This document shows, piece after piece, positions 34,971 through 45,489 of a stretch of DNA of 64,000 bases. The DNA is from Rotaria socialis (taxonomy: Eukaryota; Rotifera; Eurotatoria; Philodinida; Philodinidae): positions 1 through 64,000 of the forward strand of contig CAJNYU010002097.1 in assembly GCA_905331475.1 (NCBI GenBank), read 5' to 3'. Position 1 is the stretch's first letter, and every line of letters starts with the position of its first letter. The translations under genes and the position numbers were made by a program. The notes under the pieces were generated by a model. It searched no databases. It was not told the origin of the DNA and saw only the letters and a program-made list of their open reading frames with translations.

Positions 34971-36866
34971 TGATGACAAAAGTGATGTCGTGCGCTAGAT
35001 CTAACTACATTTGGATAAGAATTTGTCGAAATTATACACTCTGCACTTAGCAAGATTTTGCGTCGCAGAGAGGACTGATAAAGTTCATTGCGCAGCCCCT
35101 CGAAGGGCAATCGTTGCTATATTTAGTAATGTCGTGGCAAGTTGAAGCTGTCGGGAATTAGATTCTTAGTGTATCTAACGTCATATTAATGCGAACGGAT
35201 GTGGATTAGCTGTCTAATTCGAGTTCGAATATAAATGGAGAAAAGAAAAAGTTAAACTAAAACTAAATCTATTCTTAGATTTAGTTTTGGTTTAACTTTC
35301 CGATATATGCGACATATGAATACATATATACCCTTTCACCTGCACCCACATTTGAGTACTCCTCCATGGTATCCATCACCCACAACCACGTTTGAAGTAT
35401 CCTGGATACTCCCCCTCTGCACCCCTTCCGGGTACCCTTCGCCCACACCCACACCCTTTGGTATGGATTTTATGTTATTAGTGTGTTTCTAATCATTTTC
35501 ATCGGATGATTGCCATGAAAGTTTTCTGATTTTCATGAAATGAAATCTTCGAAATTCATTGCCGAATTAAAAATACATGCATTAAAGTGCCCATTTCATT
35601 CTGAAAAATGCCATTTTTTTCATTTTCGGCATCATTTCTTCCAGCAAAAAGTTTTATTAAAATGATGAAATTTACATCATTTTTTGCCATTTTTTTATTC
35701 CATGGAATATCACTTTACATTGATAGTATCATAAAAAAAGACTTATGTGAATTGACTTAGCACCAAAGCATGCAAAAATAAGAATGATCTTAATTATCAT
35801 TTACTTTCCATCACACATTCGTAAAATACAGATCCAAATGAGTAGCATCCTATAAAAGAGTAAATTTCGCATAGATTTATTTTTCTGCTTTCTTTTTCTT
35901 GATTATCTACAATAACAAAAAGTACATATATATATTACCATGATAATTTATTATCAGTGCGGGATATTTTTGTAACGTAATTTTACTGGTTAAACATCTC
36001 TAAGCGTTTTGTTTTTGTTGGCTCTCACTATTTGGGTGATAGTCATTACGTCTATTTACAACGAATTAAGTATTTCGAAATAAAATATCAGCAAAAGGAG
36101 AGCAGTGAATAGGGCAAGGTAATAAAAATAGAATATTAGTAAGAAAAAGTTACGCGTGTGCGTCATTGCGATGTCATAATATGAAAGTTCCAAGAAAGAA
36201 ACCATATATGAATCATTGAGTTTAGCGTACCAATTTCATGATATTCATGCATAGTTGTTTCACATGTATAAAATAGATAATTACTACATAAGACTTCAAA
36301 ACTTCCTATGCTACGATTGCTAATGATGAAAAACGAATTCATGGATCTATAAAATCAACTATATGGCCGCGCTAATCCGTTTTTGTTGCTATTCAATAGC
36401 AAATTTATAGACTACTCGAAGTCAAAGTACATATTTCATCTATGAAGAACATGATATTTGTTTATTTGGAGTGGTATGAATATAAATCTTCCTTAATACT
36501 TAAAGTTAACAATCTGCATATCCGGTGAAAAGAATAAGGGATCATCTTTGCTTTGAATGAAACATGAAACTTTGGTAGCAGAAAAAAAGAAAAGAGTATT
36601 AGTAATAATGAGGTTCGCACACTAAAATTTTGTTCTTGTAAGTTAAATGTGTGCCTTCCCCGCAGAAAATATCAGAACGAAACGAAAATATTGCTCTGTT
36701 TTGCGAATAAACCCACTCAATTTCGCTATATATATGCAAGTATAAAAAAGAGTGCACATTCGAACAATATCCTATTTGCTAACAACACTTGTTCGAAAAG
36801 CGACAATTTTCAAGATAGCATTTAATAGGTTTTTTTGCTTTATAAATCAAAATCAATCAAACATCG
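34971..36866. other. Intergenic, includes a CACCC-rich stretch
   Basis: No gene supported. Between about 35335 and 35455 there are many CACCC/CCACACCC motifs, resembling scrambled bdelloid telomere-type repeats. The last few hundred bases should contain the promoter of the next gene. Confidence 0.45.
36727..36735 (+). promoter_or_regulatory. Candidate TATA box of signal-anchor copy 3
   Basis: TATATATAT 132 nt before the ATG, comparable to the TATA-like runs before copies 1 and 2. Confidence 0.35.
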
Positions 36867-37265
36867 ATGGCTATAGGAGAACAGAATAATATGCGCATCC
36901 TCATTGCATTGGGTATCATCGGCCTATTTGGAATAATTACTTTTGCTCTGGCAGCTGCTACTCTTGGCACTCTCAATAAACGATTGGACGATGTCAATCA
37001 AAAATTAGATGGAATTCAACAACGGGTAGATAATATTATTAATAACTCATCTAGAACAACACCGCCAACTACTATTACAACATCAACTACCACTGCAAGA
37101 GCAGCTACCAATACGGCAGCAGCTACCAATACGGCAGCAGCTGTCACTACGGCAGCAGCTGTCACTACGGCAGCAGCTGTCACTACGGCAGCAGCTACCA
37201 ATACGGCAGCAGCTGTCACTACGGCAGCAGCTACCAATACGGCAGCAGCTGTCGCTACGACATGA
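36867..37265 (+). CDS. Type II membrane protein with Ala/Thr repeat ectodomain (signal-anchor family, copy 3)
   Basis: 132 residues, single exon. The hydrophobic anchor (about residues 10-35) ends FALAAATLGTLNKR, identical to copy 1. A clear heptad pattern follows (LDDVNQKLDGIQQRVDNI, 40-57) and could form a coiled-coil stalk. The outer part (66-132) is a repeat of six-residue units AAATNT and AAAVTT, encoded by 18-nt tandem units at about 37108-37257. The repeat is unlike the Thr-rich repeat of copy 1, so the outside evolves by repeat turnover while the anchor stays constant. Function unknown; surface coat or matrix is an inference. Confidence 0.72.
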   Translation: MAIGEQNNMRILIALGIIGLFGIITFALAAATLGTLNKRLDDVNQKLDGIQQRVDNIINNSSRTTPPTTITTSTTTARAATNTAAATNTAAAVTTAAAVTTAAAVTTAAATNTAAAVTTAAATNTAAAVATT

Positions 37266-37952
37266 GAGCAGTCTCATCAAATGTAGTGGTAGTCACCCGG
37301 CTATATGTGATTGATGACTGATCTTCAGACAGTTTATGTAACTGTTGCATTTTCATCGTTACGTTCGTTCTCAGCCTCTTTTGCATGGCACTTTTTTTAT
37401 CTACTCCTTTCTTGAATAAATTAATAAATAAATTAACGATACATTGAATTATTTGAAAATTGATAATGACTGCAGGTTGGCCATCGCTATATCCCATGCG
37501 TCTGATTGTCAACTGCAATAGCAAACTGAATTAAACAATTTCATGACTCAAACGTAGTTTTTTAGTTTCGTATTTGCGAAGGCAATGCTCGAATTCGTTT
37601 TTTTCTCAAATATATTGAAATAGGAATTTATTTTATCAAATAACAATGATTTCTGGTGCGAATATTGAAAATCCATTGTGTTGTCTCAACATCGATGATT
37701 ATCTCGACGTTGTTTCTGTTCAGAAATGTCATTTGAATAGGAAACGCGGTCAAGCACGTTGTTAAGTGATGCTGATTAGCGTACTAGAAAAAAAAATCGT
37801 CCAACAACGCATGAATCAAATATATCAAAACAGCAATATATGTATCAATGTTTATAGCTGCCTTCGATATGTTCAAGATAGTAGGAGATTTCATGAAATG
37901 TAGATTTAACACTTTACTTGAAAAATCTCTATGAAAATAAGCAACTTTTAAT
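37266..37952. other. Intergenic spacer
   Basis: 687 nt between the signal-anchor gene and the repeat-built element; nothing recognised. Confidence 0.45.
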
Positions 37953-38705
37953 GGTGTGCCGTAGAAAGACCGAAAGGGAAAATGTCGAAAGGGAAAAATA
38001 TCGAAAGGAAAAATATAGAAAATGACGAAAGGAAAAATGTCGAAAGAAAAATGTCGAAGGAAAAATATCGAAAGAAAAAATATCGAAAGGGAAAAATATC
38101 GAAAATTTGCACTAAGATGTTTTTATTCTTGAAATCATAATAGCATCATAGCATAGATCATAGATAAATAAGAGTTATAAAGAAAAATACACATATCCAA
38201 TATTTACTAGTTGTTGCTGTTGTATTCAGTTTGAAAATATATTTATCTGATACAAGGAAAAGTTTTCCTTTTTACGACTGAATAAATGAAATAACTGGAG
38301 TTGGCGGATGATTCTCACCAGATAAAAATGAGCAAGCTGTAGTCATCATGATAAAATTTTAATCGTTGTATACTATTTTACGCCTATTTTAGCTAGTTTT
38401 CATAAGATATTACTTATCAATAGTATCAAGGGTTATCATTGTCAAACCAATGGAATAATCAGATCAACAACAATGAACAACAAACTATTAGAACCTTCAT
38501 TTAGTAGACGTCGCTTTTTTTATCTTTTCTGTTTTCGACATTTTTCCTTTTCGATATTTTTCTTTCGACATTTTTCCTTTTCGACATTTTTCTCTTCGAC
38601 ATTTATCCATTCGACATTTTTCCCTTTCGATATTTTTCTTTCGGTGTTTTTCTTTCGGTATTTTTCCTTTCGATATTTTTCCTTTCGGCCTTTCTACGGC
38701 CAACC
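37953..38705. mobile_element. DNA element whose long inverted repeats are arrays of 14-16-bp units, with 8-bp target duplication
   Basis: Ends GGTGTGCCGTAGAAAG (37953) and CTTTCTACGGCCAACC (to 38705) are terminal inverted repeats. Identical CTTTTAAT flanks (37945-37952 and 38706-38713) form an 8-bp target duplication. Inside each end is an array of the unit CGAAAGGAAAAATAT and variants (left about 37970-38105, right about 38525-38690 in opposite orientation). Together they make inverted arms of about 150 bp able to form a long hairpin. The centre is AT-rich and non-coding. A minus-strand Lys/Glu-rich ORF over the right array is a repeat artefact. Confidence 0.82.
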
Positions 38706-38713
38706 CTTTTAAT

Positions 38714-39806
38714 CAGTCCTTAGATGATAGATTTGATTTGATCTTGATAAGACAATGTTATTAAAACAACAGATTCTATTAAATAATCAACTTGTCCGGA
38801 CATTAATTCTGCAAGTAGCATTCAATAGTTTAGGAAATTTATCTGAAAGGATCACTAATGTGATTTGTCACTAAAAATATTACGAAACTAATCTCTAACT
38901 GAAAACTGTAACTCAATAAGGCGACACAACAAAATAAGTGCATGTAACTTTATACGAAACGAAATAGTTTGCAAATAAACGATACGTCTCAAAATCGAAG
39001 CGAGACTTTGTTTTACTGTCTAACACTGATGTGATCATCAAGAAAAATCATGTTGGAAAATAAGTCGATTTTGCTTATTGAAATCAATGAACACTTCCTC
39101 TTCCCAACCGATATCATATTACCACGTAAATTGTCAATACAAAATAGGTCAAATGAAAATATTTGCTTTTGAGCAAACATTTTACAATTCACGTCATTCA
39201 GACAGTCGGTGAGTAAGAAGTGGCAATAATCAGGTTTCTTTTTGTTTGTCTATAATATTTGTGGAAATAAAATACAGTAGAAATGTATTAGCAGAACAGT
39301 AACAATCAAAAATCTGCAATTTTCATTTGAAGAGAATAAATACATTCTCTACATACAATAATTCTGACGCCAATCAACTATTAAGTTTAACGGAAATGAT
39401 ACTAATTATGCATTTCGGAGTGTGATCAATATTCATCTGGTAAAGATAAATAAATTCTATAATTTCGCATTTCAGCTTTATCAAACAACTCAAGTTGTAC
39501 GTGCATAACACTATTTCCTTTGGTGTTATATCCCCTTTTGTCCGCCAGACTTCAAGAATTAAGAAATTTTCACTCGAAAGTATGTACTGATAAGGTGGCA
39601 TTGTCTTGAAAGAATTACAGAGAAAATCTTAATTACCATAATGAAACCATTTTTGTCTTCACCGTAGTGAAACCTTATTGCTTGTGTGCTATCAAGAAGT
39701 CCTCACAGATCAAGACTACAAAAAGAAAAAGCTCATCCAGACAATTCTTTCTTTTTTTGTCTAACATAACCACAAAGGTGCATTCGTATACATAAAACAG
39801 AAAATT
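38714..39806. other. Intergenic, no gene recognised
   Basis: A minus-strand ORF at 39374-39601 has no identifiable motif. Confidence 0.45.
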
Positions 39807-40413
39807 CTATTTGAAGTTTTCATTGCATCCACTACTTGCAGACAACTTTTTAAAATACAAAACAAAAAACGAACTAAATAGAAGAAAAACGTAATTGGTG
39901 GATTTACATGCATTGTTACACAGATCTTGATCAGAACAAAAGCAAATCTCTTTCACTTTTTGATCATCTCTTTTTACTTGACGACATCCGTCCGATGTAT
40001 TGATTCCTAATTCAGCAGCTTGTATAAGTTCATTGGCGGAAAAACATCGGCGACTTGATTTAAGTTTTGATCGACTTCTATATTTTATTAATGGTCGATC
40101 ATCGGTTTTATTTTCATATTGTTGCCTATCGATTAAATCAACTGATTTCCAGCATTTGCCAGTGCAATCTTCTCGTGTATGTTGCGTAAAATCAAAATCG
40201 GCACCACAATCTGGATATAGATGAATAAAAATCGCACAACAGTCGGACGCAAAAGCAAAACACGAGAGCTCAATACGTACCATCGCGAAAAGCGTCAGCC
40301 GATTGAATTGTGACTTCACAACGCCAACAGTGTACGAGAGATTCGTCAGATTCAATGGTATGAAAAATCAAGTAAAATACAAATGACATTTTTAGCCATT
40401 TCGATGCCATCAT
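39807..40413 (-). CDS. Ly6/three-finger, Quiver-like GPI-anchored protein
   Basis: Two exons on the minus strand, 40281-40413 and 39807-40210 (70-nt intron), give 178 residues. An N-terminal signal peptide (KMSFVFYLIFHTIES) precedes the mature start HCWRCE, the CxxC that opens three-finger domains. Further cysteines follow in CGADF, CTGKCW, RRCFS, DGCRQ and the closing ICFCSDQDLCNNA, the CxCxxxxCN pattern of Ly6/Quiver proteins. A C-terminal hydrophobic stretch (YVFLLFSSFFVLYF) after small residues fits a GPI-addition signal, although about 16 polar residues follow it, so a plain TM anchor is possible. In insects such proteins regulate ion channels and junctions. The role here is unknown. Confidence 0.78.
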
Positions 40414-42380
40414 TTATCAATGAACTATAGATTAATGTCAACACGTGCGCAGAAGAAGGAAGAAGATTTTGAACAAAGATTTATTTGCTCTATGAACAGC
40501 GTTCGTTTTTTTTCTTTCTTGCTGTTGACAAAGAATTTCGATCATCTACTAGAAGATTCAATTTATGCAAATTCTATCAAATAAAGATTTAATTGAATGT
40601 GCGATTGTTTGCAAAAAGAAATATTTACTAACACGATGAATGTGTATAGTACGATTATATCGAAAATGATGATTACGATTAGTGCAATCATTCAATTCGA
40701 TAATTTTTAATGTGAGGGCGCTAGATATTATATTCACGCTCTGTTGTTACTTAAAGACTCAAGTATTTTTTCAATACGGCCTTCCGATTTTCATGGATTG
40801 CATTTTTGTAGGTTAGATTAGCCCGGACTTGCAGGGTGTGATTTGTTTTTGAAATTATAAGATGTTGCTTCTTTTAATTTTGTGATGAATGAGATGAGCA
40901 ATAATTTGAAAGGGTTAAAGTTATTCTATTTGGCAAGTTTTCGAATATAAAAATTAGTCTACGTTTACTTTGTGTTCAGTATAACCGACGCTATACGAAT
41001 TGGTGTGACATAAAAGGTGAATCTTTCGTTAGTCACAATTTTTTTAAAGGCTAAATAAATTATTTGATGCAATTCAAAGTAAATTGCTTAGCATTGATTC
41101 GTTAAGATTAGCGGCGAGCGCTATGGGCACGATATTCGATTCTCTTCGAGTCAATTATATGCGAATTGTGAAAATTCTTGGCTGCTGTAGCTCCAAACAT
41201 GTCGATAAACGGAACTGTTGTATTTGTTATAAACTTGAAAAATCTACTGAACTTATTTTTCAACATTTTTTATTCAAAAACATGAACTAATGATGATGCT
41301 GTTCAAACTATTGTTGTCTGCAGCCATCATGGCAGAGTATCACTTGCTTCAGAATTTCTCACAACGACAAGTGTTAGTATTGACTATTCTATTAGTTAAT
41401 CTTTTCGATATTTACAACAGCCATAGTGTCGCTAATCTAACTTTTATTGTCTCTTTTGGTCGGCTTTTTCAAGTATTTACTAATAAAACACTCAAAATAT
41501 CCGTGCGTTTGCATACATATAAGAAAACTGAGTTAAACTGCTACGCATAGATTTTCATATTCAATCTGAGTATGAGACCATAATTTAATCCCACTAATAA
41601 AATTGAAAGTATTATCTACGACCTTAATACATCATAACAACGAACATATTTTTAGATGTACGAGTATGTTCGATGCTAACTCACCAGAAATATTTAAGAT
41701 TGTATGTTAATTGAAATTTTCTTCTGCAAATAAATAAATTTTAGTAGAACGGCTCCAACTTTTTAATTCGTCTTTCGGTTTAGAAGTGTATGGGGTTGTG
41801 GTAAAAACTTTTTCAAACTATCGAGAAGACGATTTAGAATTTTCAAAAACATTAAAAAATCATGAACCTGAATTGACTGACGAAAAAATAATAGAAATCT
41901 TAATGATTTTTTTCTGTGACAATTCAAGTTTCAAAAGAAAATACACGATATGTAACAATCTTATTTATTTGCCCGAAATTTCTCCTTTCAGCCATAGCGA
42001 AAATTTTGCACTCTGTTGTCCTTCAATGACTTGAGTCATTTTATTACTTAAACCTTGATAATAGAAATAAATTCAATAGCTTAAAACACTATTCTATTGT
42101 CATCGTTAAAATCTAAATTTATCGATCTATGATATTTGAAATAAAGCTCTTGGACTTAAGACTTTTTATATCATCTATCGTCAACGATATTCAAATCTGA
42201 TCAATCATTGCCTTTATTCTACCTAATGAAATCAACACTTAGCGTCATGCTTAATCAAAGAGTCAATGCACTTCCATTTTCTACTTATCTTTCTCTGTCA
42301 ATAATACGCATTTATTGCTATATTTATATGTCATACTTTTTCGTTTTATTAACAGTGGAAACCGAAAACTACAGAACAAC
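40414..42380. other. Intergenic, unrecognised short ORFs
   Basis: Plus-strand ORFs of 68, 86 and 82 codons (41084-41290, 41290-41550 and 41786-42034) are fairly coding-like in composition. The last contains YGVVVKTFSNYREDDLEFSK. None shows a known motif or convincing splice partners. They may be relic exons of a lost gene. Confidence 0.4.
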
Positions 42381-44356
42381 ATGTCTGAACAAGCAATACG
42401 CAGCAACATCAGTAATAGAAGCTTGAAATTAATAATTGCTGGTATTGCAGCCGGAATAGTAATTACAATCACTATTCTGGGTCTTGCAATAGCCATATTT
42501 GTTAAGGTGAACAGCAGCAGCAGCAGCACACCAGATAATTCACCTTCAGCTGGTTCGCTTTTAGGTGATTCCATTCGTATTGAAGAATTAATGGATCATC
42601 TGAAAGAGTTCCAACGCATTGCTACTTCTAATAGTGGAACTCGGGCTGTTACCACACTAGGGTTTAATCAAACACTTGATTACATTAGAGATACTCTTGC
42701 CATTAACACTGATTTTGTGGTATCTAGTAAATATTTCCCTATACGTCAATTTGGTCTCAATAGTGATCCAATATTAACTTCCTCGATTAATGGTGTAGAC
42801 AAAACTTACACATATTCAAAGAATCTTGCGACTGCCGACTTCTATCATATTGACTTCTCAACAGCAGTTGATTTTTCGGCTTTCGTCCAACTTACTGCGA
42901 TTCCAAATGTTGGATGTTCCGATGATGACTGGCAAAACGCCAATCCACCACCCAACGGAAGAGTAGCAATAGTAAAACGAGGCATCTGTGCATTTCCTGA
43001 CAAAGGTGCTCTTGCTGCTAAATACAATGTAACCGCTCTTTTGATCTACAATGATGGAGCAAGTCCTGACCGTGTATCTCCAATCGCTATTGGTCTTGGC
43101 CAAGAAAGTTTCTTACCTGCTCTATTTCTCTCATTTCCCGTTGGTCAAGAACTTGCTAATGCAGCTCTAAGCATATCAAATAATACAGGTGTTCGACTTA
43201 CCATTGATGTTAAAAATTTACCGTTATCACCCATAGGCAATATTTGTGCTGATACGCCAACAGGTGATGCAACTCAAACTATTGTTATAGGTAGTCATAG
43301 TGACAGTGTTCCAGCTGGTCCAGGAATCAATGATAACGGTAGGTTACAATACTTCGAAATTCTAACAATTTGTTTTCGATATTTTAGGCAGTGGCAGTGC
43401 AGCAAATCTCGGTTTAGCCGTTGCACTTGCACGACTTTTTAAAACATCAACCTATGCAAAATATAAATATCGAGTTCGATTCTGTTGGTGGGGCGCAGAA
43501 GAGATCGGTCTTCTTGGTTCAGATTATCATGTTAAACAAGCTAAAATTTCTACTGTGGTTGGTGAACGTTTGAGTGACTATTTAGTTANAATTTGTTTTC
43601 GATATTTTAGGCAGTGGCAGTGCAGCAAATCTCGGTTTAGCCGTTGCACTTGCACGACTTTTTAAAACATCAACCTATGCAAAATATAAATATCGAGTTC
43701 GATTCTGTTGGTGGGGCGCAGAAGAGATCGGTCTTCTTGGTTCAGATTATCATGTTAAACAAGCTAAAATTTCTACTGTGGTTGGTGAACGTTTGAGTGA
43801 CTATTTAGTTAATCTTAACTATGATATGCTAGGCTCACCGAATTATATTTTTGGTATTTATGATGGTAAAACAGCAAACAGTGACACACCAGTTACCGCC
43901 CTTCCTGGTAGTAACAAAATGACTGCTTTGTATCGTCAATGGTTTGATGAACAGAAATTACCATGGAATTATACTGATTTCAGCGGTCGAAGCGATTACG
44001 GTCCATTTTTAGCTGAAGGAATCGTGGCTGGCGGATTGTTCTCTGGCGCAGATGGTACGAAAACGCTGGATGAACGAAATTATTATGATCAAATGCTTGG
44101 TCAAGGCATGGGTGGGATTGCTGGCGCTATTCACGATCCATGTTATCATCGACAGTGTGACTCAATTCAAAACATCAATGCATTTGCATATGAAAAGATG
44201 GTACAAGCTGCTGCTTATGTTTTAGAACAACTAGCTCGTCAAGATGATTTGAAGACATGGCTTTATCCGGAAGGTAGACAAATTCGTTACAGAAATCAAC
44301 CGCCGAAAAGAAAATATGACTCGATAAATGAATATTTTGGCATGCCCTACGCATGA
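42381..44356 (+). CDS. Membrane-anchored M28 metallopeptidase with PA domain, copy 1 (assembly-damaged)
   Basis: Exons 42381-43338 and 43611-44356 give 567 residues. A false repeat makes exon 2 appear twice: a first partial copy starts at 43388 and stops at an N at 43589. An N-terminal signal anchor (about residues 20-45) places the rest outside. A protease-associated domain follows (GRVAIVKRGICAFPDKG), then the M28 zinc-peptidase: GSHSDSVPAGPGINDN (His and bridging Asp), WWGAEEIGLLGS (catalytic Glu and ligand Glu), NYDMLGSPN (Asp) and DPCYHRQCD (His). All five ligand positions are present, so an active aminopeptidase or carboxypeptidase is likely. The intron splits DN|GSG in both paralogues. 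The last 0.75 kb is nearly identical to copy 2. Confidence 0.82.
43367..43811. repeat. Exact 222-bp direct repeat around a single N (probable assembly artefact)
   Basis: Bases 43367-43588 recur exactly as 43590-43811, separated only by the N at 43589. The repeat begins inside the intron and ends mid-codon in exon 2. If real it would give a broken transcript; if one copy and the N are removed, the gene matches its paralogue at 45490 exactly in structure. Overlapping contig ends joined with an N are the simplest explanation. Confidence 0.9.
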
Positions 44357-45489
44357 AACCTTGTGTCTGTAATAGTTATAAATGATTTTAATATTCATTG
44401 AATAATTACTTACATAAACTCTTTCCGGAAGATACTTGTATTAATTCTATGCGAAAAGTTTATATTCAACATTTTCGTTTCGATTTTTAGAAAAGTGCTG
44501 AATACAGCATGTGCACTCAGGAGATGATTACGGTATGCTACATGTATGCAAAAGCAAATATACATATTTATCGAATGATTAGCCTTTTGACAACATCCAT
44601 ATGAAAAAGACATGAATATTATGTTTCATTTTGTTGATGGAATACCGAAGAATTTCATCTTCTTGACTTGAACCATCAGGCTAAACTAGTTGATTGGTGA
44701 ACACTTGAGTAGTTATTACGAACAGAGGGTGGTTATCATTCGATTCGAAACATCAATGCATTTATGTATGAAAGAATACTACAAGCAGACTCGTGTGCTA
44801 GAATATTTAAAGCGCTAGTATGACTTGAAAAAATACAGATATATAAAATGTTTAAATTTTGGTGTGGGAAATAAGACAAAATCGAACTACGTACAGACTA
44901 GACTAAGTTGATTCGTTGATTTTATTTTAAGATTTCGAGCAACAGAATTTTTCGAAAACATAATTGACCACATTCCGTTCAAGCATTTAAAACTGCATCA
45001 GAAAGAGAGAGAGAGAGAACTGGTATCAAGGAATATTTCATATTTCTCATCTCAAATTTATCAAAAAAGATATCGAAATATTTATGATATCAAACTGCTT
45101 TTATTTACTACTGTTTGTTGACATTTTGACGGTGCTTAAATCTTTCTATTGAAATAATCCTGGTTATATGATTTTAAAACAAAATGACAAGACAGTTATT
45201 ACTGATAACAAGTAATAAACATCGTTCTATGATCATAAACATATTAGTCGATTGGTATTATTTTACGGCGATAGGTTAGCGTTAAATTAGTTCTTAAAAT
45301 TGTAAAAAAGAATTTTGTTGAGAAACACTCGATTGAAGTGGGATCGTTATATTGCATTTATCATAGAAGAAAATATGACAAAGATCCAAGGTTTTTCTTT
45401 TCTTCTTATATAAATATCGTCGATTAATTTTCTTGTATCTATACTTTCCGTTTAGTTTTACTGAGTGATCAACAAGCCGCACGATCATC
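44357..45489. other. Spacer between M28 paralogues
   Basis: Contains the M28 relic at 44655-44835 and a short GA microsatellite near 45006-45020. The TATA and leader of copy 2 presumably lie in the last 200 nt. Confidence 0.5.
44655..44835 (+). pseudogene. Relic of a third M28 peptidase copy
   Basis: Two pieces of M28 exon 2 are recognisable on the plus strand. 44658-44720 resembles the stretch after the EE motif (TCTTCTTGACTTGAACCATC against TCTTCTTGGTTCAGATTATC). 44731-44835 resembles the stretch around the last zinc His, including AACATCAATGCATTT, and the following helix. About 370 nt between them are missing and stops interrupt the frame. It is a deleted, non-functional copy in the same orientation, 0.3 kb after copy 1. 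Confidence 0.75.

Noticed and set aside
37016..37280. Minus-strand ORFs over the Ala/Thr repeat (Val/Ala-rich and Cys/Ser-rich)
   Set aside because: Open only because the 18-nt repeat lacks stops in several frames.
38473..38712. Phe-rich plus-strand ORF and Lys/Glu-rich minus-strand ORF
   Set aside because: Both are translations of the tandem array in the right arm of the 37953-38705 element.
43778..44356. Second part of M28 copy 1 as a separate gene starting MVGERLSD
   Set aside because: The apparent split is caused by the 222-bp repeat and N; the frame belongs to exon 2 of the upstream gene.
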